Shown piece after piece: positions 1 to 8,409 of a stretch of 64,000 nucleotides of DNA. The notes below the pieces were generated by a model, which ran no database searches, was not told the DNA's origin, and saw nothing but the letters and a program-made list of their open reading frames with translations. Positions within the stretch are counted from its first letter, which is position 1, and the number at the start of each line of letters is the position of its first letter. This stretch comes from Virgibacillus salarius (lineage in GTDB: Bacteria > Bacillota > Bacilli > Bacillales > Amphibacillaceae): NCBI RefSeq assembly GCF_039521925.1, contig NZ_BAAACY010000063.1, positions 1 through 64,000 of the forward strand, written 5' to 3'. The position numbers and the translations under genes are program-made.

Positions 1-104
1 GCGAAGTAATTAGTCGGAGCATTGCCAATATACATCAACCATTTCAAAATAACTACTTGGCTTAACGCAGGCATTGCACTGATTTTATACTTTCTTAACT
101 TTGA
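1..104. repeat. Dispersed repeat, 3' part (shared with 44257-44366)
   Basis: This stretch is nearly identical to the right part of the element at 44152-44366; both run from GCGAAGTAATT through a conserved AT-rich tail ending in TTTCTTAACTTT. The window opens inside the element, so its left arm is not visible. It looks like a non-coding intergenic palindromic repeat of the kind scattered through Bacillaceae genomes. The family assignment is inference. Confidence 0.7.
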
Positions 105-270
105 ACAAAAGCGCAAGCGCCCAAATAGAAAAGTAGGAGCGAGTCAACGGAAGTAAAAGAATCACAATGAGCCTGTGAGCCGATGATGACTTAGAGTAGG
201 GTGATTTGAGAAGTCGCCTCATTTCTGGGCGTTGGAGCTGGACGCAGCTCAACACGCGCCTATTTATCCA
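105..270. repeat. Dispersed repeat, about 166 bp (shared with 2681-2846)
   Basis: The element begins AAAAGCGCAAGCGCC and ends near CTCAACACGC. A second copy lies at 2681-2846 with the same blocks in the same order (GAGCGAGTCAAC, GAGCCGAT.ATGACTTAGA, GAAGTCGCCTC.TTTCTGG). It is GC-richer than its surroundings. An open reading frame crosses it on the minus strand, but the other copy does not conserve it, so it is treated as non-coding. Confidence 0.75.
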
Positions 271-327
271 CATGGTCTAATTTAATCATTTCCTATAATT
301 TCACAGACTACTAGGAAAGGTTGATAT

Positions 328-360
328 AACCAGCCTTTTATACTGACTACTGGTTTTTTA
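328..360 (+). terminator. Possible rho-independent terminator
   Basis: AACCAG and CTGGTT pair across a 16-base loop and a T-run follows. The stem is short, and no upstream gene is visible in the window. Confidence 0.4.
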
Positions 361-364
361 ATGT

Positions 365-557
365 ATAAAGTGAAACCTCAATCAGCGGGGTTTTGTTTAT
401 CCTCGCTGATTGTTCGTACCACAAGGGGATGATCTAAAGGTCTTTGAAGCAATCGGACATTTACTGGCAGTTGATCCCACATTATCCATATTGATTTCAC
501 TTTATTCCTTGAAATGGGGGCTTACTGCCAGTTATATCAATTATATGGGGAATAAAT
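365..557 (+). repeat. Structured repeat family, copy A (full length)
   Basis: This is a full copy of the roughly 190-bp structured element. It shows ATAAAGTGAAAC at the 5' end, a strong hairpin (AATCAGCGGGG with CCTCGCTGATT), the middle block GTACCACAAGG, and a second hairpin closed by ACTGGCAG/CTGCCAGT. The first hairpin carries GCG/CGC where most copies carry GTG/CAC, a compensatory change. The ORF that crosses it differs between copies and is unlikely to be coding. Confidence 0.85.
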
Positions 558-617
558 TGTCTAATTTAAGAGCGTATATATCACACACTGAAAGCAAGCT
601 AATACCCTAGCTTTATG

Positions 618-995
618 TTATTTTATTATTCCTTCTTCTTTTAACTGTTGGATTCGTTTCTTCCCCCAATCATACATCGATTCTACAATTGGTAATAAGG
701 TATAGCCTAGTTCTGTCATAGAGTATTCCACTTTTGGTGGAGTTTCTGGATAGACTTTACGACTAACGATACCATCCTCTATGAGTTCTTTCAGCTGATT
801 GGATAACGTTTTATGAGATATATTTTCAAACAATCGCTGCAAATCACTAAATCGATGTGGACCTTCCACACCTAAATGCCATAGAATCACTACCTTCCAT
901 TTCCCACTTAAAATGGAAAGTGTCAGTTCCTTTTCACAATGATATTCGCCATTTTGTAATTTTAATTGTATTTCTTCACGCAATGAATTACACAT
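618..995 (-). CDS. HxlR-family transcriptional regulator
   Basis: A 125-residue winged-helix DNA-binding protein, the normal HxlR length. The N-terminal HCEKELTLSILSGKWKVVIL block and the following FSDLQRLF, ISHKTLSNQLKEL and YSMTELGYTLLPI segments match the HxlR helix-turn-helix, wing and C-terminal helix. The Cys near residue 20 is the position that senses redox or electrophile stress in several family members. HxlR regulators often control a divergent neighbour, but upstream there is only repeat copy B. The target is therefore unknown. The gene ends just after repeat copy A. Confidence 0.9.
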   Translation of the reverse strand: MCNSLREEIQLKLQNGEYHCEKELTLSILSGKWKVVILWHLGVEGPHRFSDLQRLFENISHKTLSNQLKELIEDGIVSRKVYPETPPKVEYSMTELGYTLLPIVESMYDWGKKRIQQLKEEGIIK

Positions 996-1138
996 CTAAC
1001 AGCGTCTCCTTCTATTTCAACGACGTATTGATAATAAGATAAGGGGAAACCAATGGAATTTCAACTTTTATGATTAAAATGAAAACCATAAATCTACGTG
1101 AAAACATGCTCAGGCTTTGGTAATGTTATACGTAATAG

Positions 1139-1321
1139 GATAAAGTAAAACTTCAAACAGTGGGAGCTTTGTTTATTCCACCACTGATTGTTAGCACCAA
1201 AAGGGGATACCTAAAGGTGTTTGAATCAATCGGACATTTACTGGCAGTCAATCACCACATATCCATATTGGCTTCACTTTATTGCTTGAAATGGGGGAGT
1301 TTACTGCCAATAGGGAGAAAA
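1139..1321 (+). repeat. Structured repeat family, copy B
   Basis: A nearly complete copy: 5' GGATAAAGTAAAACTTC, hairpin one (CAGTGGGAG with a partly mismatched CCACCACTG), the middle block, then TTACTGGCAGTC and TTACTGCCAATAG. The start-stop motif in the middle block is lost here (ATACCTAA). It ends about 120 bp upstream of the XRE/TPR regulator on the same strand. Confidence 0.8.
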
Positions 1322-1440
1322 ATACTTCACATTAATTATTTCATAACCGAGAAACTATTACATGATGATAAACGTATTTTTATAAGAAGGGAGAATACAA
1401 GTCAGATAGTAATAATCTTTACTTTAAGAAGGGGAAATGT

Positions 1441-2670
1441 ATGATGTATGAAGGCAAAATTATTAAGTTCTACCGCGAAAGGACTGGATTAACACAGGAG
1501 GAACTGGGAAGAGATATCTGCTCTGCTACCCATATCAGTAAAATTGAGCTTGGACAAACGCATTTCTCAAAAGATATAACGGAATTATTAGCGAAACGAC
1601 TTAACATATCTATGCATGAGGAAATTCGCACATTTAAAGCCATCCAACAAAAATTAGAGAAATGGCATGAGTCTATTATCATGCAGCAAGAGGAAGAGGC
1701 AGATAGCTTAGTAGCAGAGCTAGAAGAAAGTGAATTAATTTATATCTCCGATTACAATAATTTATATAAACTTCTGAAAGCTCGTTTCTTACTTAGCAAA
1801 GAAAATGATCCAGGTACATTGAAAATAATCAAAAAATTACAAAATCAGAAACTTTCACCATATGAATCAGGACTGCTTTACCACATTTGGGGCATTTATT
1901 ATATCCGAAAACAAGAATACCTGAAAGCAATTAATGCATTAAAATCTATTAACAGTCATACATATCAAAACACAGATTATTATTATCATTTAGCAATCTC
2001 TTATTACTTTAATAATACAGACCTATTGGCCTATTCCTATGCCGAGAAAGCATTACATTATTTCAAGAGCTCCAATAATTTTCTACGAGTTATAGATACA
2101 GAGACATTGCTACTTGTTATCCAAAATAAACATGTACAATCAAATTTCACAGCTCGCTTAAAAAAATACGAGTCGCTTATTAAGAGTTGTGAACTTTGTC
2201 ATACCGTAACAAGAAAAGCAATTGTCTTACACAATTTGGCTAATGATTATTTTAGAATGGAGGATTATCAGTTAGCTGCCACCTTGTTTAAGGATGCAAT
2301 GAAAATAAAAAAAGTAAAATCAAAAAAATATTTAAACTCGCTAGAGGGATATATTCAAGCATGTATAAAGGGAAATCTATTAACGAAAGATGAACTGGTG
2401 AAATTATCGAAAGAAGGTTTAGCTGTATCTGAGGAACTTAAAGAATTACTCTATAGCTATCTTTTTACTCTTTTACTATACAAATTACAAGAAAAGCAAG
2501 AGCAATATTATTCCTATCTTGAAGAACAAGCCTTACCATTTTTCAGAAATTATGGACACGTCTATTCTGTAAACGTCTATGAAAAAGAGCTATTTTTTTA
2601 TTACGATAAAACAAATCAATTAGATAAAGCAGTCCAATTAGCACATCATATGTTAAGTAATCAGCATTAA
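1441..2670 (+). CDS. XRE-family HTH regulator with TPR-like C-terminal region
   Basis: A 409-residue protein. Residues 1-60 form a Cro/CI-type helix-turn-helix (FYRERTGLTQEELGRDIC, ATHISKIELG). The remaining 340 residues are helical with tetratricopeptide character, such as YHIWGIYYIRKQEYLKAINAL and HNLANDYFRMEDYQLAATLF. HTH plus TPR with this spacing is the architecture of RNPP-type, peptide-responsive regulators (PlcR, NprR, AimR); membership is inferred from architecture only. AAGGGG precedes two adjacent ATG codons at 1441 and 1444, and either could be used. It is convergent with an M4 neutral protease, the class of enzyme NprR controls in the Bacillus cereus group. No small secreted peptide gene could be found in the 260 bp downstream, which hold a dispersed repeat. 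Confidence 0.85.
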   Translation: MMYEGKIIKFYRERTGLTQEELGRDICSATHISKIELGQTHFSKDITELLAKRLNISMHEEIRTFKAIQQKLEKWHESIIMQQEEEADSLVAELEESELIYISDYNNLYKLLKARFLLSKENDPGTLKIIKKLQNQKLSPYESGLLYHIWGIYYIRKQEYLKAINALKSINSHTYQNTDYYYHLAISYYFNNTDLLAYSYAEKALHYFKSSNNFLRVIDTETLLLVIQNKHVQSNFTARLKKYESLIKSCELCHTVTRKAIVLHNLANDYFRMEDYQLAATLFKDAMKIKKVKSKKYLNSLEGYIQACIKGNLLTKDELVKLSKEGLAVSEELKELLYSYLFTLLLYKLQEKQEQYYSYLEEQALPFFRNYGHVYSVNVYEKELFFYYDKTNQLDKAVQLAHHMLSNQH

Positions 2671-2680
2671 AAATCTGCAA

Positions 2681-2846
2681 CAAAAGCGCAAGCGCCCGAC
2701 TAGAAACGTAGCGACTAGAGCGAGTCAACAGAGAAAAAGGAATCACGGTCAGCCTGCGAGCCGATAATGACTTAGATTAGGACAATTCGTGAAGTCGCCT
2801 CGTTTCTGGACGCTGGATCTGGACGCGGCTCAACACGCCTATTTAT
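2681..2846. repeat. Dispersed repeat, second copy of 105-270
   Basis: Same element as 105-270, starting AAAAGCGCAAGCGCCC directly after the regulator stop codon and ending at CTCAACACGCC. Identity by eye is about 80 percent. It occupies the convergent gap between the regulator and the protease. Confidence 0.75.
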
Positions 2847-2878
2847 CAAATGGGCAAATTTTATAATTTCCTAGACTG

Positions 2879-2920
2879 TAAAAAAGCACTACACTCTCAT
2901 TTTAGAGATGCAGTGCTTTC
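2879..2920 (-). terminator. Rho-independent terminator of the M4 protease gene
   Basis: On the minus strand AAGCACTGCATCTC pairs with GAGTGTAGTGCTT and is followed by six T residues. It sits just past the protease stop codon. Confidence 0.85.
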
Positions 2921-2936
2921 TAGTGTATTTATTCTT

Positions 2937-4604
2937 TTATTCTACTCCAACCGCATCATAAGCCCGATTCACTGCTTCGACTGCTGATGAGTTTTCTCCA
3001 TATAGATCAGATGCTGCCTGAATTGCCGCTTGACGCATCATACTGAAGTCAGAAGTAGAAGTTAAATATTTCGTTAGTGCTCGGTAGTAGATTTGTTCTG
3101 TTTTTTCTCTACCAATTCCTTCTACTGTTACATCGTAATGGTTTCCGCCTTCGGCTACTAAATAAGCTGCCTTATTATTTATACTTGAATTAATATGCAC
3201 GCCCCCATTGTCTTCTTCTCCAGTATAACGGTCATTATAATGATCTGGATAAGGGCCAGTAATCGCATTTTGTACAGAGGTAGGATCACTCATCGAACGC
3301 AGTGCATCCCCTTCAATATCTGGTGTGTAAATTTCCTCACCAATCTGCCAATCATCTCGATCAACCATTGCACCCATTATATCGGATAAAGATTCATTTA
3401 ATGCACCGGATTCGTTTTCATACACTAAGCCAGCAGTTCTATCTGTAACTGCATGTGTTAGCTCATGGGCAATCACATCAAGTCCACCGGATAGAGGCAA
3501 GAAATTACGACCATCACCATCGCCATACATCATTAGCTTTCCATTCCAGGCTGCATTATTCCAAGCTTCTCCGACGTGAACAGAGGAAATAATTTTGGCA
3601 CCCTCTCCATCAAAAGAGTCACGGTTAAACGTTTCTAAGTAGTAATCATATACCTTTCCAGCATTCACATGAGCATCGACTGCAGCTGGATCATTAAAGT
3701 ACTTATGACCACTAGTTATTTCTTCACCCGTATACCCTAATAATATGGATAGGAGATGGAAGAGATAGAAGTCCATATTTTGTGCATCAAATGTATGCAC
3801 ACCATCCCCTCGTGTTTCATCAAAAAGAAGGTATTGGTCGTCATCTCCTAAAGCAATCTCAAACTTCTTCTTATCACCAAACACGCCTTTACCAAATCCA
3901 GTTACATGATCAATTGCATTTGCTTTATTTATAATCTCACCATTCGTTGCATCTATAAAGTAGTGCCAGTATCCAGGAGCTGGTTTCGACGTTGAAGCCT
4001 TTACGAGATACGAAAGATAAAATTTCCCATCATGTTCATAAATGAACTGTTCATTTGTCACCTCTCCATCATAATGTTCTACTTTGCCAATCTCCTGCTC
4101 AATGTCCTGCTTGGTAATTTCGACTGCATCCTCACCTGAAATCGAAGCCTTTGAAGGAATGTCCTTCTCTGCTAAATCAGGTACTACTTGACCAAAGTAA
4201 GCTTTTACATTGTCATTTTCATCTAAGGTAATGGTATGGTCAGATCCATATATTGGAACTCCGTTATGCTGTTCAATAAGCTTAATGTGATGTGTACCAT
4301 TTTCATTATCTTTCTCTTCCTCGACCACTTTAAAGTGATCTTTCATATTCCCTTCTAATTTCAATTGCTTGCTACGATACTTAAGGTAGGCAAAAGCAAC
4401 TTCCTTTTCAGATAGTTTTTTTGCTTTAGCTAAAGTATTCGGCGCTTTCCAGTTTTCAATGATATAAGAAGGCGTATTATATTGTTCATTATATTCTATC
4501 TTACTTTTTACATTTTCTTGTGCGAAGACATTAGTTCCCGCTGTCGTAAATCCTCCAAAAGCAACTGTCAGAGCCAACGTTGAAGAAATCAGTTTTCTTT
4601 TCAA
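2937..4604 (-). CDS. Secreted neutral metalloprotease (bacillolysin/thermolysin family, M4)
   Basis: A 555-residue pre-pro-enzyme that hydrolyses extracellular proteins. Order: signal peptide (residues 1 to about 29, ending NVFAQ), FTP/PepSY propeptide (about 50-225), then the M4 catalytic domain. The zinc site HELTH is at about residues 380-384 and the third zinc ligand is the Glu in GALNESLSD about 20 residues later. The downstream GGVHINS supplies the catalytic His. The calcium-binding and substrate segments GDGDGRNFLPLSGGLDVIAH and YENESGALNE are intact, and the length is normal for a bacillolysin. It lies 46 bp after tasA and could be read from the same transcript or its own promoter. 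The convergent XRE/TPR regulator is a candidate controller, by analogy with NprR and its protease. Confidence 0.95.
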   Translation of the reverse strand: MKRKLISSTLALTVAFGGFTTAGTNVFAQENVKSKIEYNEQYNTPSYIIENWKAPNTLAKAKKLSEKEVAFAYLKYRSKQLKLEGNMKDHFKVVEEEKDNENGTHHIKLIEQHNGVPIYGSDHTITLDENDNVKAYFGQVVPDLAEKDIPSKASISGEDAVEITKQDIEQEIGKVEHYDGEVTNEQFIYEHDGKFYLSYLVKASTSKPAPGYWHYFIDATNGEIINKANAIDHVTGFGKGVFGDKKKFEIALGDDDQYLLFDETRGDGVHTFDAQNMDFYLFHLLSILLGYTGEEITSGHKYFNDPAAVDAHVNAGKVYDYYLETFNRDSFDGEGAKIISSVHVGEAWNNAAWNGKLMMYGDGDGRNFLPLSGGLDVIAHELTHAVTDRTAGLVYENESGALNESLSDIMGAMVDRDDWQIGEEIYTPDIEGDALRSMSDPTSVQNAITGPYPDHYNDRYTGEEDNGGVHINSSINNKAAYLVAEGGNHYDVTVEGIGREKTEQIYYRALTKYLTSTSDFSMMRQAAIQAASDLYGENSSAVEAVNRAYDAVGVE

Positions 4605-4650
4605 GACGAATCCTCTCCTCTTTTAATAGATTAATAGAATGAAAAGATAA

Positions 4651-5244
4651 TTACTTTTCTTCACCATCTGTTTGTGTAGCATTAAATGTCCATTCAAGGT
4701 TTAATTGATCACCTTGGAAGATGTTTTGGTCCTGTCCATTATCAACAAACTCAAATTCTACCCAAAGCTCATTCGTGTCTCCCACATCTAGACCACCATG
4801 CTGTTCCCATAATGGATCCCATATATCCTTTTTCACTACATCTGGATCCATGTTTTTCAACTCATACAAGGTAGTTTCAAAAATTGGCTCGCTTTCTTTA
4901 TCCCAATTCCACATAAAGTTAACTTTAATATGCTGACCGAAATCGTCGCCTCCATTATCTCCAGAAGCGTCTACCACTTCATAATTAGTTAATAGATTCA
5001 CAGTTTTGATATCGAGTGATCCTTCATTACCAAGTACAAATTCCTTTACCATCGTGTCTCCTGGCTTTAAATTAGTAATATCAATAATCGTAGTTGGATC
5101 AACAGATAAATCCAGTGTACCTGCTGCAAACGTATTATCTGTTACCTCTGTGTCACTAAAATATGCGTAAGTACCTCCAGCAATTAATGATAGCCCCAAT
5201 GATGCAGTCACCACGCTCATGCCTAACTTTTTCTTCAGACTCAT
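4651..5244 (-). CDS. tasA: TasA/camelysin (CalY)-family matrix protein
   Basis: A 197-residue secreted protein of the TasA/CalY (peptidase M73) family, forming extracellular fibres in biofilm matrix. The ATG at 5244 is chosen because GGGGAGGAAG lies just upstream and the translation starts MSLKKKLGMSVVTASLGLSL, a typical signal peptide ending GGTYAYFSDTE, the hallmark SipW cleavage region. The rest shows the family pattern TFAAGTLDLSVDPTT and LKPGDTMVKEFVLGNEGSLDI. A longer frame upstream has no ribosome-binding site. It follows sipW, whose product should process it. TapA is not seen, so the layout resembles the B. cereus sipW-tasA arrangement more than the B. subtilis tapA-sipW-tasA operon. 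Confidence 0.93.
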   Translation of the reverse strand: MSLKKKLGMSVVTASLGLSLIAGGTYAYFSDTEVTDNTFAAGTLDLSVDPTTIIDITNLKPGDTMVKEFVLGNEGSLDIKTVNLLTNYEVVDASGDNGGDDFGQHIKVNFMWNWDKESEPIFETTLYELKNMDPDVVKKDIWDPLWEQHGGLDVGDTNELWVEFEFVDNGQDQNIFQGDQLNLEWTFNATQTDGEEK

Positions 5245-5324
5245 TAAACTTCCTCCCCTTTTATTATTTATTAATCCCCCATGCTTGCAAAACACAAGAG
5301 TATTAACCGAATATTGAGAAACAT

Positions 5325-5882
5325 TTACGTAGATTGCTCCTTCTTTGGATCTTCTATTCCTCTAATTGCTTGGAACATGGAAAAGAGTCCGTAGAGTAGC
5401 AGGATTACACCTGGTACAATTAATAATACCGCTGTACCTACTTTCGATTTTGCAAAGTTTAAAAGATATCCTACATAAGGAACAGTAAACCCTGTATACT
5501 CTCCGATGATATTTTGTGTTAATACAGGCTCCACATCTACACCGTCATTATTGTCACCCTTTGTCGTATATACCTGCTGTTCTTCTGCTTGTTTGACCTC
5601 GACAATACGGTGAGTAATCATTTTTTCTTCCTTTGTTCTAAACGTGATAACATCACCTTTTTTGTACATTGATTGCTCTGTTCCTGGTTTGATTGCGATA
5701 ATTGATCCTGTTTGAAAGGTTGGCTCCATCGACCCAGATAATACGGATTTTATTTGATAACCAAAAATGGTCGATTCTTCTCCTTTCACTTTTGAAGTGA
5801 TAACCGCAAATGCAAAGATAATGATCATAGCAATTAGCAAACATGACATGAATTTACGTAACAGATGTATCAACTTCTTCAC
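5325..5882 (-). CDS. sipW: ER-type signal peptidase I, SipW
   Basis: A 185-residue membrane signal peptidase of the SipW (archaeal/ER-like) subgroup. The catalytic Ser lies in VLSGSMEPTF. The general-base position is His in MITHRIVEV instead of the Lys of ordinary bacterial enzymes, and GDNND supplies the Asp. A membrane segment is seen at residues 12-30 and another near 148-172. It is the first gene of the sipW-tasA pair, with an 80-bp gap to tasA, and should release the TasA signal peptide. Confidence 0.95.
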   Translation of the reverse strand: MKKLIHLLRKFMSCLLIAMIIIFAFAVITSKVKGEESTIFGYQIKSVLSGSMEPTFQTGSIIAIKPGTEQSMYKKGDVITFRTKEEKMITHRIVEVKQAEEQQVYTTKGDNNDGVDVEPVLTQNIIGEYTGFTVPYVGYLLNFAKSKVGTAVLLIVPGVILLLYGLFSMFQAIRGIEDPKKEQST

Positions 5883-5908
5883 AGTATTTCACCACCTTGA
5901 TTTACTAA

Positions 5909-6180
5909 TTATTTGGATATTGACACGAGATCTTTGGAGAGATGCAGCCTTTTCTTCGTTTTTTGTTGATTTATTACTTTTTTAGCTAATTCAATGAGTC
6001 GATCAGCTTCCTAGAGTCTACCACCTGATTCACATTGGTTTGAGACTTCTGTATAGCTTGTACTCCTTGCTCGATGTAGGTATATCCCAGTTAATTGGCA
6101 AGACTATCGTAAATATTCTTGTACCGTTTGTAGTACTTCTGCCATTCGTTGTTTATTTTGTTCTATTTCTCATTTGATTC
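5909..6180 (-). pseudogene. Frameshifted coding remnant upstream of sipW
   Basis: On the minus strand, coding-like segments appear in shifting frames: EQNKQRMAEVLQTVQEYLR, then IEQGVQAIQKSQTNVNQVVD running to LIDSLN, then after a +1 shift ELAKKVINQQKTKKRLHLSK to a stop at 5909. Composition is hydrophilic and helical. The family was not recognised. The location directly upstream of sipW-tasA suggests a former member of that operon. Confidence 0.45.
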
Positions 6181-6192
6181 TATCTTGCTTAT

Positions 6193-6330
6193 GCCCCACT
6201 GATTGGTAGTACCACAAGGGGATCACCTAAAGGCCCTTGAACCAACTGGCAATTGATCCCTCACTATCCATATTGGTTTCTCTTTATTACTGGAAGTGGG
6301 AGGCTTACTGCCAGTATATCTGGGATAAAC
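6193..6330 (+). repeat. Structured repeat family, copy C (5' truncated)
   Basis: It starts inside the first hairpin (GCCCCACTGATTGGTAGTACC) and continues through the middle block and second hairpin to GGGATAAA. The 5' ATAAAGTGAAAC strand and the first hairpin arm are missing. ACTGGCAG is shortened to CTGGCA. Confidence 0.8.
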
Positions 6331-6886
6331 AAGTTACTACTTGTAAAGCAGGGATACCTTTAACATATTTCCAGCCTATTGTGATACTTCCGTACACTAA
6401 CCCGACTTTTCTATAACTGAAACACCTTGTTGCTCTTCTTATTACTTAGAGTACACCTGCAAATCTAGCATGTAAATCGGGGGATTACTATGAAATAGAC
6501 TGTCGGTTTTACCGATAAAAGAGGGAAAAATGTAGTGGAACATTAGCAAAAAACTGTCTATTTTAATTATTCTAATAATAACACCGATAAAAAAGACCTA
6601 TATTTTTCCCCCATTCAGGAAATTACTCCTTCTATTCATCTATATCTTTTGAATTATAAATAATCATTGAGCATTTGCAGCAAGAATAAAGGAGCTGTCC
6701 AGATTTACAACGTTAAGGAAATTATAATATAAGGTACCACCAACATTTCGCAGAAAATATACGTTAAGAAACGGGAATTTATTTCATCCATCAATTTGCA
6801 TAAATATCACATTATTTGTTAAATGTTGTTTTTGTGCTAATTTTATAAAAGAACAATCACTAACTAAACTAAAGGAGAGGTTTTAT
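6331..6886. other. Intergenic region without recognisable genes
   Basis: About 550 AT-rich bases. No ORF with a ribosome-binding site is visible. The last 120 bases presumably hold the promoter of the secreted-protein gene, but no convincing -35/-10 pair was picked out. Confidence 0.5.
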
Positions 6887-7619
6887 TTGAAAAATACATT
6901 TAGTATTATGTCATGGGCTCTAGTTTTGAGTTTTACCTTTTTATTACCCACCTCTGGAAGTGCAGAAGTTAGTTCTACAAAGAGCATAGAAAAGTTTAGT
7001 GAAATTAAAAATGCTGAAAAAATAACGGAAAGAGCATCTATAGGGGAAACTGATTTAGATGTTGAAGGGATTGGTGTAAACAAATACACCAAAGAGGTTA
7101 CAACATCAAAAGGTAATATTATTGAATATGATGTTACCGAAATATAAGACTGCGCAATTAATAGAAAAAAGAACTATGTCTAATGGTGACAACTCTGAAA
7201 CTTATGCAGTTAATTTAATCGCCAGTTACGATGGCTCTCGTGGAGATAGTAAATGGGATGACTCATATGGCGTTCGTGCATCCTCAACAATATATATTGA
7301 GAAATCTACCTATTCCGGTACCGACTATTGGAGATTGATTCGGTCTGAAGGTGGTTGGGATAGACAAGATTCAAGTCTTACCTTAACAAATCCTTATACA
7401 ATCCAAGGTACCGTAGAGCAGAGTAGGGATGAGCTATACGAAAATCAAACAATAAATCGTGACATTAGTTATGCAGGTAGTTATGGTTTTGATGCTCCTT
7501 CGTATTGGGAACCTGTTAACTCGAAAGGTGTTCCAGCATGGGCTCCTCACGTCAGAGAAACCAGTCATGTAGATATATATAGAACTGACCCAAGCAATTC
7601 CTGGCATTTTTATCTCTAA
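6887..7619 (+). pseudogene. Frameshifted secreted protein of unknown function
   Basis: Two overlapping frames read as one protein split by a single-base shift near 7125-7147. The first part (TTG start at 6887, AAAGGAGAGG upstream) is a signal-peptide sequence (WALVLSFTFLLPTSGSAEVS) running to GNIIEYDVTEI. The second continues from KTAQLIEKRTMSNGDNSETY to 7619 and is rich in Tyr, Ser and Trp (DSYGVRASSTIYIEKSTYSG). Together they would give about 240 residues. No classic slippery heptamer is seen at the junction, so inactivation or a base-calling error is likelier than programmed frameshifting. No family was recognised. Confidence 0.7.
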
Positions 7620-7675
7620 ATAATGAATATAAATAAAACATAAAATGACTAATATGGAATTGGTAGGGGTTATTT

Positions 7676-7999
7676 ATGAAAAAGTTCTGTTTCATAATTA
7701 TTTTAATCAGCTTTTTATTTACTGCCTGTAATGAGTCAGAAGAGAACAAGGCTAGTTTTTTATCTGACGAAGAAGGGAAATATGCTTTATATGTGGTTTC
7801 TGATGACGCAATTACATTTGAGGAGCTACAAGAAAATGATATAAATAACGTAAAGACTTTTACTCAAGAAAAAACAATGGAAGATGCAAGATTGGAAGAA
7901 ATAGAGGAAGCTCCTACGTTTATAGTATTTGATACAAAAGACAAGGTTTATAAAACTAACAATAGAGATGATTTATTTAAATTTCTGCAAGAACATTAA
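7676..7999 (+). CDS. Small putative lipoprotein
   Basis: A 107-residue protein with a type II signal sequence and lipobox FTAC at residues 15-18, so probably membrane-anchored outside the cell. The rest is acidic and ends with TFIVFDTKDKVYKTNNRDDL, which resembles the end of a small thioredoxin-like or periplasmic fold but could not be assigned. It lies 57 bp after the frameshifted secreted protein on the same strand and may form a unit with it. Confidence 0.7.
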   Translation: MKKFCFIIILISFLFTACNESEENKASFLSDEEGKYALYVVSDDAITFEELQENDINNVKTFTQEKTMEDARLEEIEEAPTFIVFDTKDKVYKTNNRDDLFKFLQEH

Positions 8000-8348
8000 A
8001 TCATTTAAGGTATTCGGATTATAGTATTGACAACCCTATTAAATAAATTAATGTTCATAGCATCGTAAATCGGATAATTGTGTGTAAAATCATAAATTAT
8101 GTAATATCATTTATTTTTTCTGTATCCATGAAACTGATTAACTTTTAATGTAGTTTTCGTTATGAAACCTTTTACTATCGAATCATAATTGTATTAAAAT
8201 ATCTGCAAATTTAAAGAATCACGTCCAAGTTTTCACTTGGGCGTTTTTACGCTGGACATGACCAGTACTAATGAGAATAAGGTATGATCATTTCTTCAGC
8301 TTGGTTAAATTCATTCCAATTCGACTTTTATAAAGGAATACTTGATGG
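8000..8348. other. Intergenic region with a terminator at 8221-8246
   Basis: The only clear element is ACGTCCAAGT-TTTC-ACTTGGGCGTTTTT at 8221-8246, a good rho-independent terminator on the plus strand. It probably ends the lipoprotein transcript. No ORF is supported. Confidence 0.7.
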
Positions 8349-8379
8349 TTGACTCTCCCCTAAGAGGATAGCTTATAGT
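8349..8379 (+). promoter_or_regulatory. MerR-type promoter/operator of the ABC exporter genes
   Basis: TTGACT at 8349-8354 and TTATAG at about 8373-8378 are separated by about 19 bp, the stretched spacer typical of MerR-activated promoters. Between them lies the dyad CTCTCCCCTAAGAG. The same pattern (TTGACTCT.ACCTTAGAGGATA) precedes the regulator gene at 10126, so both are probably bound by the MerR/TipAS protein. Confidence 0.8.
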
Positions 8380-8409
8380 TCCTTTTATAAGAAATAAGGA
8401 GGGAAGAAT

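Noticed and set aside
85..273. Minus-strand ORF at the window start
   Set aside because: It lies entirely in two dispersed repeats, and the second copy at 2681-2846 does not preserve the frame.
410..610. ORFs inside structured repeat copies (410-610, 1160-1444, 43639-43830)
   Set aside because: They overlap hairpin arms, are not conserved in frame between copies, and have no proper translation start.
7116..7150. Programmed ribosomal frameshift in the secreted protein gene
   Set aside because: No slippery heptamer, stimulatory stem or upstream Shine-Dalgarno-like spacing is visible at the junction.
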